From Rhizobium leguminosarum bv. trifolii WSM2297 (GTDB taxonomy: Bacteria > Pseudomonadota > Alphaproteobacteria > Rhizobiales > Rhizobiaceae), in NCBI RefSeq assembly GCF_000271845.1, contig NZ_JH719395.1, positions 62,001 to 126,000 of the forward strand: DNA of 64,000 nt. Reading direction: 5' to 3'. Below the pieces are notes generated by a model that was not told the DNA's origin, searched no databases, and saw only the letters and a program-made list of their open reading frames with translations. Each line of letters starts with the position of its first letter. Positions within the stretch are counted from its first letter, which is position 1. The position numbers and the translations under genes are program-made. Below, piece after piece: positions 53,841 through 63,063 of this stretch.

Positions 53841-56800
53841 TCATTCGGCAGCCATTGCCCTTGCCTCCTGCACCTGCACCTCGGGCTCCTCGACCTTCTT
53901 TCCGCCGATCAGGCGGCCGAGGAAGTTTCCGAAGCGGTCCATCTCGACGAAGATGACCGGGGTGATGAACAGCGTCAGCATCTGCGAGACGATCAGGCCG
54001 CCGACGACGGCAATGCCGAGCGGCTGGCGCAGTTCGGAGCTTGCGCCGGTGCCGAGCGCGATCGGCAGGGCGCCGAGCAGGGCGCAGAAGGTCGTCATCA
54101 TGATCGGCCGGAAGCGTCGCACACAGGCCTCGTGGATCGCGTCCGTCGCCTTTTCGCCGGTCGTGCGCATGGTCTCCACCGCCACGTCGATCATCATGAT
54201 CGCGTTCTTCTTGACGATGCCGATCAGCATCAACAGACCGATCAGGGCGATGATCGACAGATCGAAGCCCATGATCTTCAACGCCAGCAGCGCGCCGAAG
54301 GCCGCGGCCGGCAGGCCGGAGAGAATGGTCAGCGGATGGATGAAGCTTTCATAGAGCACGCCGAGCACGACATAGATGGTCAAAACCGCCGCCAGGATCA
54401 GATAGGGCGTATTGCCCTGCGACTGCTGGAAGATCTCCGCCGTACCGCCATAGGAGGTGAAGACGTCGGCTGGCACGCTGATGTCTTTCTTGATTTGTTC
54501 GACCGCCGCCGTCGCGTCGCTGAGCGAGACGCCTTCCGGCAGGTTGAAGGACACCGTGGTCGAGACCAGCTGGCCCGTCTGGTTGATGGTTACCGGGCCG
54601 GTGGTGCGCTGCACATGAGCGAAGTTCGACAGCGGCACCAGGCTGCCATTGGAGGAGGCGACACGGATCTCCGACAGCTTCTGGTCGTCCCAGGGTTTGC
54701 TGGTGTCGTATTCGACGATGACGTCGTAGCTGTCGCCGGTCGACTGGATTTCCGCCGCCGAATATCCGCTGAAGGATTCCTGCAGCGTCGTGCGCAGCGT
54801 GTCGTTGTCGATCCCGTAAGCGGCTGCCCGCTCGGTATCGATGACGATACTGGCCTGCAGGGCGTTGTTCTGGGCGTCCGAGGTTACATCCGTGAACAAG
54901 CCTCGGTCGCCACGCATCGCCGTCTGGATCTTGCCGGCCCAGAGGTTGGTCTGGTCGGCGCTGAGTGCCTGCACGACCAGCTGATACTGGCTGGCGGTCT
55001 GGCGGCCGCCGAAGCGCAGGCTCTGGTTCGGCGTCACGAAGGCCTGCAATCCGGGGATCTTGTTGATCGCCGTGCGCAACTCGCGCAGCGTCTGGTCAAG
55101 CGGCGGACGCTCCTTCTTGTCCTTGAGTTCGACAAACATCGAGCCGTTGTTCTGCGGTTTGTTCGGGTTGCCGCCGATCGTCGACATCACGTGGTTGACC
55201 GCCGGGTTCGCCTTGACGGCGGCTGCCGCCTGCTGCTGCAGCGCCTCCATGGCGGTATAGGAAATGTCCTGTCTCGCCTGCGTGCTGATCGTCAGCCGGC
55301 CGATGTCTTCCTGCGGGAAGAAACTCGTCGGCAGCGTCATGAAGAAATAGACCGTCAGCGCCACCGAACCGAGGAAAACCCCGAGGATCGTCAGGCGATG
55401 GCGAAGGCACCAGCCAACCGCCCTGTCGTAGCCGTTGAGTGTCCGCTCGAAGCCGGCATCGAAAATGCGGATGAGGAGCGGCGGGCGGCTGTGATTGTTG
55501 GAGAGGCGCGAGCCGAGCATCGGCGTCACGGTCAGCGAGACGATCGCCGACGAGATGATGGCGATGGCGACCACCATGCCGAATTCGTTGAAGACGCGAC
55601 CGACGACGCCGCCCATCAACAGGATCGGGATGAAGACCGCGATCAGCGAAACCGACATGGAGATGATGGTGTAGCTGACTTCGCCGGCCCCCTTGATCGC
55701 CGCCTCCCGCACCGGCATGCCTTCCTCGACATGACGCAGGATGTTTTCGAGCATGACGATCGCATCGTCGACGACCAGCCCCACCGCGAGCGTCAGCCCG
55801 AGCAGCGAGATGTTGTCGATGCTGTAGCCGAGTACATACATCATGCCGAAGGTCGAGATCAGCGACAGCGGAACGGCAAGTCCCGGAATGATCGTTGCTG
55901 TGGCATGGCCGGTGAAGAGATAGATGACGAGAACGACGAGGCCGATCGTCAGGAACAGTGTGAACTTCACGTCGGCGATGGCGGCGCGAATGGGTTTTGC
56001 CGCGTCGTTCATGACGACCGTCGTGACCGAAGGCGGGATTTCGGCGTGAAGCTGTGGCAGCTTGGCGTTGATCGCATCGACGACATCGACCGTATTGGCA
56101 TCCGGCTGACGCTGAATGGCAAGGATGATGCCGCGCTGGCCGTCATACCAGCTGCCGGTATACTGGTTCTCGACGCTGTCCTGCACATCGGCGATATCGC
56201 CGAGATGGATCGGCGCGCCGTTCGGATTGGCAATGACCAGCGAGCGGAATTGGTCGGCATTGGTCCGCTGCGTGTTCGCCGTGATGGTCATGCTCTGCGA
56301 ACTGTTCTGCAGCGTTCCCACCGGCTGCTGGCTGTTGGCGGCAGAAAGCGCCTTGTTGACGGTATCGATGCCGATGCCGCGGGTGAGCAGCTTGTTGGGA
56401 TCGACCTCGACGCGCACGGCATAGGTCTGCGCACCGTAAACGCTGACCTGGGCAACGCCCGGAAGTGTCGAAAGCGACGGCGAGATGATGTCTTCGGCGA
56501 TCTCGTCAAGTTTGCTGCGGGGCATGGTGTTGCTCTGCACGGAGAGCAGCATGACCGGCGCATCGGCCGGGTTGGTCTTGCGGTAGCTCGGCGGCGTCGT
56601 CAGGTTGTCGGGCAGCTGGCGGGTGGCATGTGAGATCGCCGCCTGCACGTCGGCCGCAGCGGCGTCGATATCGCGGTTGAGATCGAACTGCAGCACGATA
56701 CTCGTGCTGCCGAGCGAACTGGAGGCGCTGATTTCGCTGATTCCGGGAATGGTCTCGAACTGCTTGATCAGCGGCGTGGCAACCGAGGTCGCCATCGTCT

Positions 56801-56966
56801 GCGGCGAGGCGCCGCTCAACTGCGCCGAAACATTGATTGTCGGAAAGTCGACCTGGGGCAGGGCCGCAACCGGCACGAGCCGGTAACCGGCAAGGCCGGC
56901 CAGAATGACGCCGATGGCAAGCAGCGTCGTCGCGACGGGGCGCTGGATACAGAAATTCGGGATCAT
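53841..56966 (-). CDS. RND efflux transporter permease
   Basis: A 1041-residue inner-membrane proton-driven pump of the HAE1/MdtB-like group. It starts MIPNFCIQRPVATTLLAIGV (TM1), followed by a large periplasmic porter domain (TFPTINVS-type region FPTINVSAQLSGASPQT) and the TM4 signature GLVVDDAIVMLENILRHVEEG with the proton-relay Asp pair. The second half repeats the layout. It overlaps the adaptor gene by 4 bases. No outer-membrane TolC-type gene lies in the window. Substrates unknown. Confidence 0.92.
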   Translation of the reverse strand: MIPNFCIQRPVATTLLAIGVILAGLAGYRLVPVAALPQVDFPTINVSAQLSGASPQTMATSVATPLIKQFETIPGISEISASSSLGSTSIVLQFDLNRDIDAAAADVQAAISHATRQLPDNLTTPPSYRKTNPADAPVMLLSVQSNTMPRSKLDEIAEDIISPSLSTLPGVAQVSVYGAQTYAVRVEVDPNKLLTRGIGIDTVNKALSAANSQQPVGTLQNSSQSMTITANTQRTNADQFRSLVIANPNGAPIHLGDIADVQDSVENQYTGSWYDGQRGIILAIQRQPDANTVDVVDAINAKLPQLHAEIPPSVTTVVMNDAAKPIRAAIADVKFTLFLTIGLVVLVIYLFTGHATATIIPGLAVPLSLISTFGMMYVLGYSIDNISLLGLTLAVGLVVDDAIVMLENILRHVEEGMPVREAAIKGAGEVSYTIISMSVSLIAVFIPILLMGGVVGRVFNEFGMVVAIAIISSAIVSLTVTPMLGSRLSNNHSRPPLLIRIFDAGFERTLNGYDRAVGWCLRHRLTILGVFLGSVALTVYFFMTLPTSFFPQEDIGRLTISTQARQDISYTAMEALQQQAAAAVKANPAVNHVMSTIGGNPNKPQNNGSMFVELKDKKERPPLDQTLRELRTAINKIPGLQAFVTPNQSLRFGGRQTASQYQLVVQALSADQTNLWAGKIQTAMRGDRGLFTDVTSDAQNNALQASIVIDTERAAAYGIDNDTLRTTLQESFSGYSAAEIQSTGDSYDVIVEYDTSKPWDDQKLSEIRVASSNGSLVPLSNFAHVQRTTGPVTINQTGQLVSTTVSFNLPEGVSLSDATAAVEQIKKDISVPADVFTSYGGTAEIFQQSQGNTPYLILAAVLTIYVVLGVLYESFIHPLTILSGLPAAAFGALLALKIMGFDLSIIALIGLLMLIGIVKKNAIMMIDVAVETMRTTGEKATDAIHEACVRRFRPIMMTTFCALLGALPIALGTGASSELRQPLGIAVVGGLIVSQMLTLFITPVIFVEMDRFGNFLGRLIGGKKVEEPEVQVQEARAMAAE

Positions 56967-58270
56967 TGCTGAGCTCCCACCGCGATCGTCTCGGATTGCT
57001 GGGGTTGCCGAGGCTCTTCGGCGGAGGCGACATCAAGCGTCTTTTGATCGAACTGCTCGTTGATCGCTTGCTGGTCGCTGAGCTGGCCCTGGCCTTCCAC
57101 CACGACATGGTCGCCTTCCGAAAGACCCGATGCGATGGCGGTGAAGCCGCCATTGGCGCGGGCAACGGTCACCGGCGTCAGATGCGATTTGCCGTCCTTG
57201 GCGACGAAGGCGAAGAACCCCTCCGGGCCGGGGCTGACGGCAACCGTCGGCACCACCACCTGCTGTTCGGTACTGTTGAAATGCACCACGATGTTGACCG
57301 ACTGGCCGGGCCAGAGCGCGCCGGCGGCATTCTCGAATTTTGCCTTGGCGAGGATCGTGCCGGAGGCGGTATCGACGGTGTTGTCGTAAAAACTGATCTC
57401 GCCCTTGCGGACTTGCCCCTTGGTGGAAGCGGGGACCGTGCTGACCTCGACCGGGCCGGCGGCCAGGGCGGTCTTCAATCCCCTGAGATAGCGTTCCTGC
57501 AGGTGGAATTTCACATAGATCGGATCGTATTTGGCGATGGTGACGATCGCCGAGCCGGCATTGAGGAAAGCCCCCTTGCTGATGGCGATGTCGCCGAGCC
57601 GGCCGTCGAAGGGTGCGCGGATATCGGTATTTTCGAGGATGATCTGATCCGAGGCAAGTGTCGCCTTGTCGGCATCGACCGTGGCGGCGGCGGTATCGCG
57701 GGCGGCTTTCGCCTGATCGAGGCTCTGCTGGGTGCCGGCCTTCTGGTCGAAGAGGTCTTGCGCGCGCACCAGTGCGGTCTCGGACTCCGAAAGAGTCGCC
57801 GTATCCCGCACGATCATCGCATTGTCCTTGTCGACGGCGGCCTTGGCCGTCCGGTCGTCGAGCTTGGCGATCAGGTCGCCGGCTTTGACGGTCGCCCCAT
57901 CCTGGCCATTGATGCTGACGATCAGGCCCTGTTCTTGCGCGGCGATGGTGGTGTTGTCGTCGGCATCGGCCCAACCGGAAGCCGTCACATCCGTCGGCAG
58001 CGTCGTCTTCACGGCTGCAACGGTCTTCACGACTGTCGGGCCACCGCCGCCGCGTCGGCGCCCGCCGCCCTGATGTTGCCCACCGTTCTGCGCTTGATCG
58101 GCCTGCGCCTGATCGCCCTGTACCGGCTGCCCGCCATTGCCGCCAACCGGCTGCTTGATGAACTGCGAGAGGTAGGGAATGCGGGAGGCATAAGGGAGCA
58201 TATTCCCGAATTGCCAGACGCCGACGGCGGCAACTGCGATAACGCTGACAGTGATCCAAAATTTCTTCAT
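56963..58270 (-). CDS. RND efflux periplasmic adaptor subunit
   Basis: A 435-residue membrane fusion protein. An N-terminal anchor (MKKFWITVSVIAVAAVGVWQ) precedes a Gln/Gly-rich linker near 40-75. The lipoyl-like halves (AAQEQGLIVSINGQDGATVK and IRAPFDGRLGDIAISKGAFL) flank a coiled-coil hairpin, and beta-barrel and membrane-proximal domains follow (VAVSPGPEGFFAFVAKDG). It bridges the permease to an outer-membrane channel. ATG 58270 is chosen for the anchor; its Shine-Dalgarno is weak. A dyad at 58402 may be the operator. Confidence 0.9.
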   Translation of the reverse strand: MKKFWITVSVIAVAAVGVWQFGNMLPYASRIPYLSQFIKQPVGGNGGQPVQGDQAQADQAQNGGQHQGGGRRRGGGGPTVVKTVAAVKTTLPTDVTASGWADADDNTTIAAQEQGLIVSINGQDGATVKAGDLIAKLDDRTAKAAVDKDNAMIVRDTATLSESETALVRAQDLFDQKAGTQQSLDQAKAARDTAAATVDADKATLASDQIILENTDIRAPFDGRLGDIAISKGAFLNAGSAIVTIAKYDPIYVKFHLQERYLRGLKTALAAGPVEVSTVPASTKGQVRKGEISFYDNTVDTASGTILAKAKFENAAGALWPGQSVNIVVHFNSTEQQVVVPTVAVSPGPEGFFAFVAKDGKSHLTPVTVARANGGFTAIASGLSEGDHVVVEGQGQLSDQQAINEQFDQKTLDVASAEEPRQPQQSETIAVGAQQ

Positions 58271-58401
58271 GGGCGAGACCGGGGGTTGAACGGGGTTTGC
58301 GATTTTTATGCTCTGATTGAGCCGCTTATATTGCGGCGCAAAAAAGACATAATTCCCGGGTCGCAATCACTAAGTGGTTATAACGGCTTAAATTTTTGTA
58401 A

Positions 58402-58421
58402 TGAATATTCCGTAATATTCA
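58402..58421. promoter_or_regulatory. Operator-like dyad upstream of the RND operon
   Basis: A perfect dyad TGAATATT-CCGT-AATATTCA lies 132 bases upstream of the adaptor start and 139 before the divergent APH-like gene, in an AT-rich region with TATACTAATATAGG beside it. Size and spacing suit a TetR-type repressor, but no such gene adjoins. Confidence 0.45.
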
Positions 58422-58559
58422 AACTATACTAATATAGGCCAGTGTAACTCCGGTGCCGTTTGACGGCGGAGGGGCAGGCGGCTCGCGACAAGACGAGATC
58501 GGTCCGCGTGCCGTTCGTCGCCCGGCGAAAAAACACGGAAAAAGAGAAGGCAGGTCGTC

Positions 58560-59441
58560 ATGACCGAATTGAACGCAAGCGAATTTCGCTCTCTCATCAC
58601 AAGCGTGTTTCCTGAACTCACGGCCTCTGTCTTCAAGCTGGCGGCGAAGAGCTGGGATTCGCTTGCCGTCGACGTCGATGACACGCTGATCTTCAAGTTT
58701 CCCCGCCATCCAGCCGCCGAAAGAGCGCTTGTGAAGGAAGCCGGCGTGCTCGACATCGTTCGGCCGTCGCTGTCGATGGCGGTTCCCGACATGCACATTC
58801 ACGACGGGCCGCCGATCTTCTCCAGCCATGCCAAGCTCGACGGCGAGCATCTCATTGCCGAAGATTACGATGCGCTGGGGCAGGGTGTTCGCCGGCACCT
58901 CGCCGATGACCTCGCACGGTTTTACGCCGAGTTGCACGTGCTTGATGCCGATCGCCTGCGTCAAGCCGGGGTCGGAGCCATCCAGCCATGGCAATCGCCC
59001 GACGCGGTGCGAACGAAGGCTTTGCCGCTGCTGCCGCCCGACATCGGGCGTTTTGCCGAGGCCGTCATTGCCGATTTCGAAGCCTTGCCGCCTGATCCCC
59101 ACGGCACGGTCTTCGGCTTCTTCGACGGCCATGGCTGGAACATGGCCTTCGACCATGCGCAAGGCAGGCTCAACGGCATTTACGATTTCGCCGATTCAGG
59201 TTTTGGCCCGCTGCACCAGGAATTCATCTACTCGAATTTCATCTCAGCCGATCTGACCGCACGCATCGTATCGGCCTATGAGATGCTGACCGGACGCAAG
59301 CTCGACCGGCGGCGCATTGCGATCCTGACGGGCTTCCATCGTCTTTCCGAACTCGCCGAACTCGCAGACGATCCGGCGCATGTCGACTTGATGGTCCAAA
59401 ATGTTGCGACATGGGCTGCTGTGGCGGCTCATGTCGGCTAA
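58560..59441 (+). CDS. Aminoglycoside phosphotransferase (APH)-fold protein
   Basis: A 293-residue kinase-like protein. The N-lobe has WDSLAVDVDDTLIFKFPRHP with the ATP-lysine FKFPRHP, and the C-lobe has a catalytic-loop equivalent FFDGHGWNMAFD (Asp and Asn kept) and the metal-binding IYDFADSGFGPLHQEFIYSN. Small-molecule phosphorylation is likely, but the substrate need not be an antibiotic. It is divergent from the RND operon and ends inside the start of a palindromic repeat. Confidence 0.78.
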   Translation: MTELNASEFRSLITSVFPELTASVFKLAAKSWDSLAVDVDDTLIFKFPRHPAAERALVKEAGVLDIVRPSLSMAVPDMHIHDGPPIFSSHAKLDGEHLIAEDYDALGQGVRRHLADDLARFYAELHVLDADRLRQAGVGAIQPWQSPDAVRTKALPLLPPDIGRFAEAVIADFEALPPDPHGTVFGFFDGHGWNMAFDHAQGRLNGIYDFADSGFGPLHQEFIYSNFISADLTARIVSAYEMLTGRKLDRRRIAILTGFHRLSELAELADDPAHVDLMVQNVATWAAVAAHVG

Positions 59442-59487
59442 TGCATGTCGCCCGAAAGTGTAGCGGTTCCGGGATAACGACATGCAT
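59441..59487. repeat. Rhizobial palindromic element after the APH-like gene
   Basis: Perfect 10-base arms ATGCATGTCG (59441-59450) and CGACATGCAT (59478-59487) flank GCGGTTCCGGGATAA. Sequences of the type GCGGTTTTGGGATAACGACA are, from memory, abundant between Rhizobium genes. It begins at the last base of the gene's TAA stop and could serve as its terminator. Confidence 0.6.
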
Positions 59488-59550
59488 AAAACAAAGAGCT
59501 AACGCCCGTCGCATGAAGCAAGCTTGCTGCGACGCGCTTTAAAGCAGCCG

Positions 59551-60339
59551 TCAGACGGATCGCGCCGCGCCGCCGTCGCAGCGGATCAGCGAGCCGGTGA
59601 TGTAGCTTGCCGGCTGGCTGCACAGGAAGGCAGCCGTTGCGGCAAATTCCTCCACCCGGCCGTAGCGGCCGACCGGAATGCGCGCTTCCTTGTCGGTGCG
59701 GATCTCTTCGAGGCTCTTGCCCGTCCGCTTTGCCGCCGCCCCGTCGAGATCGTCCAGCCGCGCGGTCAGGATGCTGCCCGGCAGGAGCAGGTTGGTGGTA
59801 ACGCCGAAGCCCGCCACTTCGGAGGCGAGCGTCTTGCTCCAGCCGGCTAGAGCCGGGCGCAGCGTATTCGATAGTGCCAGATTGGCGATCGGTTCGATCA
59901 CGCCGGAGGAAGCGACGGTCAGGATTCGGCCCCAGCCCTGCGCCTTCATGCCGGGCAGCAGCGCGTTGGTGAGCGTAATCACCCGGGCGACCATGGAGAG
60001 GAAATAGGTCTCGAGCTTTTCACCCGTCATGTCTTCGGTCGTGCCGGGCGTCGGCCCGCCGGTATTGTTGACGAGGATATCGAGCCCGCCGAATTTCTCC
60101 TTGACAGCGCTCGTCGTCGTCTCGACGAAGCGTTCATCGCCGAGGTCGGCCCAGATCCAGTCGGCCCGGCCTTTGCCTTCGCTGTTGATCGCCTTGCAAT
60201 TGGCTTCCAGCTGCTCGCCGCTGCGCCCGCAGAGCAGCAGGTTTGCGCCTTCGCGCGCCAGTGCCGTGGCGATGCCGAGGCCGAGCCCACGCGAGGAGGC
60301 GAGGATGAGCGCCCGTTTGCCTTCGATGCCGAGATCCAT
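59551..60339 (-). CDS. SDR family oxidoreductase with atypical active site
   Basis: A 262-residue FabG-like Rossmann protein: ALILASSRGLGLGIATALAR (nucleotide motif), DILVNNTGGPTPG and a C-terminal GSLIRCDGG. The catalytic YxxxK is absent: SSGVIEPIANLALSNTLRPA aligns as SxxxR (Ser for Tyr, Arg for Lys). I recall an SDR subfamily with this same ALSNxLR pattern. Either chemistry differs or the protein is non-catalytic. It is divergent from the ETF-ubiquinone oxidoreductase gene. Confidence 0.78.
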   Translation of the reverse strand: MDLGIEGKRALILASSRGLGLGIATALAREGANLLLCGRSGEQLEANCKAINSEGKGRADWIWADLGDERFVETTTSAVKEKFGGLDILVNNTGGPTPGTTEDMTGEKLETYFLSMVARVITLTNALLPGMKAQGWGRILTVASSGVIEPIANLALSNTLRPALAGWSKTLASEVAGFGVTTNLLLPGSILTARLDDLDGAAAKRTGKSLEEIRTDKEARIPVGRYGRVEEFAATAAFLCSQPASYITGSLIRCDGGAARSV

Positions 60340-60426
60340 GATTGTCCTCCAATATCTCTAGGCGATGTATAAGACGCATACGGCGGAAAAGGAAAGGCAG
60401 TGGCACCGGTTCCGCGCGTTTGATAA

Positions 60427-60453
60427 TTGACGTTTACGTAAACGGTATATAAT
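60427..60453. promoter_or_regulatory. Promoter-like region with CGTTTACGTAAACG palindrome
   Basis: TTGACG at 60427-60432 and TATAAT at 60448-60453 flank a perfect 14-base palindrome CGTTTACGTAAACG (60431-60444). MerR-family LiuR-type regulators of branched-chain amino acid and acyl-CoA catabolism bind similar TTTACGTAAAC sites, and ETF-dehydrogenase genes are known targets. Spacer length (15) is short. Confidence 0.45.
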
Positions 60454-60585
60454 TTTGCCTCCCGAAGCGTATCATTGTGCGAATTGAAGATTGGCTGTCG
60501 TATCCCGGCTCGACAATGCTTTCTCGTTTTGACAAGAAAGTGCCTATGGGATGACGGCCGCGCGCCGCCAAGCGGAGACGAGTGA

Positions 60586-62250
60586 ATGACCGAGACGACT
60601 GAACTGCCCGAACGCGAGAGCATGGAATTCGACGTGGTGATCGTCGGCGCAGGCCCTGCCGGTCTTTCCGCAGCAATCCGGCTGAAGCAGGTCAATCCGG
60701 AACTCTCGGTCGTCGTGCTGGAGAAGGGGGCCGAGGTCGGCGCCCACATACTCTCCGGTGCGGTCGTCGATCCGATCGGCATCGACCGGCTGCTGCCTGG
60801 CTGGCGCCAGGAGGCGGATCACCCGTTCAAGACGGAAGTAACTGCCGATCACTTCCTGCTGCTCGGACCGGCCGGCTCGATCCGCCTGCCGAATCTGCTG
60901 ATGCCGCCGTTGATGAACAATCACGGCAACTACATCGTCTCGCTTGGGCTTGTCTGTCGCTGGCTGGCAACCAAGGCCGAAGAACTCGGCGTCGAGATCT
61001 ATCCGGGCTTTGCCGCGACTGAAGTGCTTTACAATGACCAGGGTGCGGTCATCGGCGTTGCCACCGGCGACATGGGCATCGAGAAGAACGGCGAACCCGG
61101 CCCGAACTATACCCGCGGCATGGAACTGCTCGGCAAATATACCCTGATCGGCGAGGGGGTGCGCGGCTCGCTCGCCAAACAGCTGATCGCCAAGTTCGAT
61201 CTGCAGAAGGATCGCGAACCGCAAAAGTTCGGCATCGGCATCAAGGAGCTCTGGCAGGTCAAGCCGGAAAACCACAAGCCGGGCCTGGTGCAGCATTCCT
61301 TCGGTTGGCCGCTGGGGATGAAGACCGGCGGCGGCTCCTTCCTCTATCACCTCGAAGACAATCTCGTCGCCGTCGGCTTCGTCGTCCACCTGAACTACAA
61401 GAACCCCTATCTCTATCCCTTCGAGGAATTCCAGCGCTTCAAGACCCATCCGGCGATCCGCGGAACCTTCGAGGGCGGCAAGCGGCTCTCCTATGGGGCG
61501 CGCGCCATCACCGAGGGTGGCTACCAGTCGGTGCCGAAGCTTTCCTTCCCCGGCGGGGCGCTGATCGGCTGTTCGGCCGGTCTCGTCAACGTGCCACGCA
61601 TCAAGGGCAGCCACAATGCGGTGCTGTCGGGCATGCTGGCGGCCGACAAGATCGCCGCGGCGATGGCGGCCGGCCGCAGCCATGACGAGGTCGCCGAGAT
61701 CGAAAACGAATGGCGCAAGGGCGACATCGGCAAGGATCTGAAGCGGGTGCGCAACGTCAAGCCGCTCTGGTCGAAGTTCGGCACGGCGATCGGCGTGGCG
61801 CTCGGCGGTCTCGACATGTGGACCAATACGCTATTCGGCTTTTCCTTCTTCGGCACGCTGAAGCACGGCAAGACCGATGCGCAGAGCCTGGAGCCGGCAT
61901 CGCAGCACAAGCCGATCGCCTATCCGAAGCCGGATGGTGTGTTGACCTTCGACCGTCTGTCCTCGGTGTTCCTGTCGAACACCAATCACGAGGAGGACCA
62001 GCCGGTGCATCTCCAGGTGAAGGACATGGACCTGCAGAAGCGCTCGGAACACGACATCTATGCCGGCCCGTCGACGCGTTACTGTCCGGCCGGTGTCTAT
62101 GAATGGGTGGAGAAGGACGGCAAGGACACCTTCGTCATCAACGCCCAGAACTGCGTCCACTGCAAGACCTGCGACATCAAGGACCCCAACCAGAACATCA
62201 ACTGGGTGCCGCCGCAGGGCGGTGAAGGGCCGGTCTATCCGAATATGTGA
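60586..62250 (+). CDS. Electron transfer flavoprotein-ubiquinone oxidoreductase
   Basis: A 554-residue membrane-associated flavoprotein that passes electrons from ETF (fatty acid, branched-chain and choline-type dehydrogenases) to ubiquinone. The FAD motif VVIVGAGPAGLSAAIRLKQ is at 18-36, the body shows GGGSFLYHLEDNLVAVGFVV, and the C-terminal [4Fe-4S] site has YCPAGVYEW plus NAQNCVHCKTCDIKDPNQNI. The ending GGEGPVYPNM is characteristic. GGAGACGAGTGA precedes the ATG. Confidence 0.94.
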   Translation: MTETTELPERESMEFDVVIVGAGPAGLSAAIRLKQVNPELSVVVLEKGAEVGAHILSGAVVDPIGIDRLLPGWRQEADHPFKTEVTADHFLLLGPAGSIRLPNLLMPPLMNNHGNYIVSLGLVCRWLATKAEELGVEIYPGFAATEVLYNDQGAVIGVATGDMGIEKNGEPGPNYTRGMELLGKYTLIGEGVRGSLAKQLIAKFDLQKDREPQKFGIGIKELWQVKPENHKPGLVQHSFGWPLGMKTGGGSFLYHLEDNLVAVGFVVHLNYKNPYLYPFEEFQRFKTHPAIRGTFEGGKRLSYGARAITEGGYQSVPKLSFPGGALIGCSAGLVNVPRIKGSHNAVLSGMLAADKIAAAMAAGRSHDEVAEIENEWRKGDIGKDLKRVRNVKPLWSKFGTAIGVALGGLDMWTNTLFGFSFFGTLKHGKTDAQSLEPASQHKPIAYPKPDGVLTFDRLSSVFLSNTNHEEDQPVHLQVKDMDLQKRSEHDIYAGPSTRYCPAGVYEWVEKDGKDTFVINAQNCVHCKTCDIKDPNQNINWVPPQGGEGPVYPNM

Positions 62251-62351
62251 GGCGGATTATCTCAACCGCCGACAATTTTTACGTGCTGACGCCTTCGTGA
62301 TCACTTGTTGCGGGCTGCCGTTAGCCGTTCGTTAACCATAATTTCCTTAGT

Positions 62352-62993
62352 TTGCGACATCATGTTGACGCACTAAGGACAACGATCTCCCGCCGGGGCT
62401 TCCTGATCGCTCTGCCGCTTTTTGTCGCCGGCTGCTCTTCAACCGGCCTGAACAGCCAGACGAATTACGCCGCACTTCCGGATGAAAAATTCCCGTTGAG
62501 GCAGGTGCCGATCGACAAGATCAAGCCGGAGCTCCGCCGTCAGGAAGTAGCCTACGAAACCACGCATGCGGCCGGCACGATTGTCGTCGATACGACGGCA
62601 CGGCGCGCCTACTACGTCCTCGGCGACGGCAGGGCGGTGCGCTACGGCGTTGGTGTCGGCCGCGAGGGACTGGCCTTTGCCGGCAACGCCTATATCGGCC
62701 GCAAGGCCGAGTGGCCGAGCTGGACGCCCACCGAAAACATGCAGCGCCGCGAAGAACGTTATCGCAAACTCGCCGGCGGCATGCCGGGCGGCCCGAACAA
62801 TCCGCTCGGTGCACGTGCGATGTATCTCTATCGCGGCGGCGGCGATACACATTTCCGCATTCACGGCACCAACCAGCCGCAATCGATTGGTCTTGCCATG
62901 TCGAGCGGCTGTATCCGCATGATGAACCACGACGTGATCGACCTCTATAGCCGCGTCGAGGTCGGCGCCAGGGTCGTTGTCATCCAGGCCTGA
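62352..62993 (+). CDS. L,D-transpeptidase (YkuD domain) lipoprotein
   Basis: About 213 residues. A Tat/lipoprotein-type N-terminus (SRRGFLIALPLFVAGCSSTG, lipobox VAGC) precedes a YkuD domain with His171 in FRIHGTN and the catalytic MSSGCIRM with Cys187. It forms 3-3 peptidoglycan cross-links or attaches proteins to the wall. The start is unclear: no ATG lies in frame before the signal, so TTG 62352 is used. AAGGACAACGATCTCC just upstream of the SRRG coding part looks like a Shine-Dalgarno without a proper start codon. Confidence 0.83.
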   Translation: MRHHVDALRTTISRRGFLIALPLFVAGCSSTGLNSQTNYAALPDEKFPLRQVPIDKIKPELRRQEVAYETTHAAGTIVVDTTARRAYYVLGDGRAVRYGVGVGREGLAFAGNAYIGRKAEWPSWTPTENMQRREERYRKLAGGMPGGPNNPLGARAMYLYRGGGDTHFRIHGTNQPQSIGLAMSSGCIRMMNHDVIDLYSRVEVGARVVVIQA

Positions 62994-63010
62994 TCCCGGG
63001 CAGCAGACGT

Positions 63011-63049
63011 GCAAAAGCCGCCGCAGCGATAGCTGTCGGCGGCTTTTGC
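63011..63049. terminator. Bidirectional terminator
   Basis: A perfect 13-bp stem GCAAAAGCCGCCG / CGGCGGCTTTTGC with a 13-base loop has A-runs and T-runs on both sides (GCTTTTGG). It lies between the convergent L,D-transpeptidase and DMT permease genes and can serve both. Confidence 0.8.
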
Positions 63050-63063
63050 TTTTGGTGAGAGTT

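Noticed and set aside
53733..56633. 966-codon open frame opposite the RND permease
   Set aside because: Arg/Asp/Gln/His-rich shadow of the well-conserved permease.
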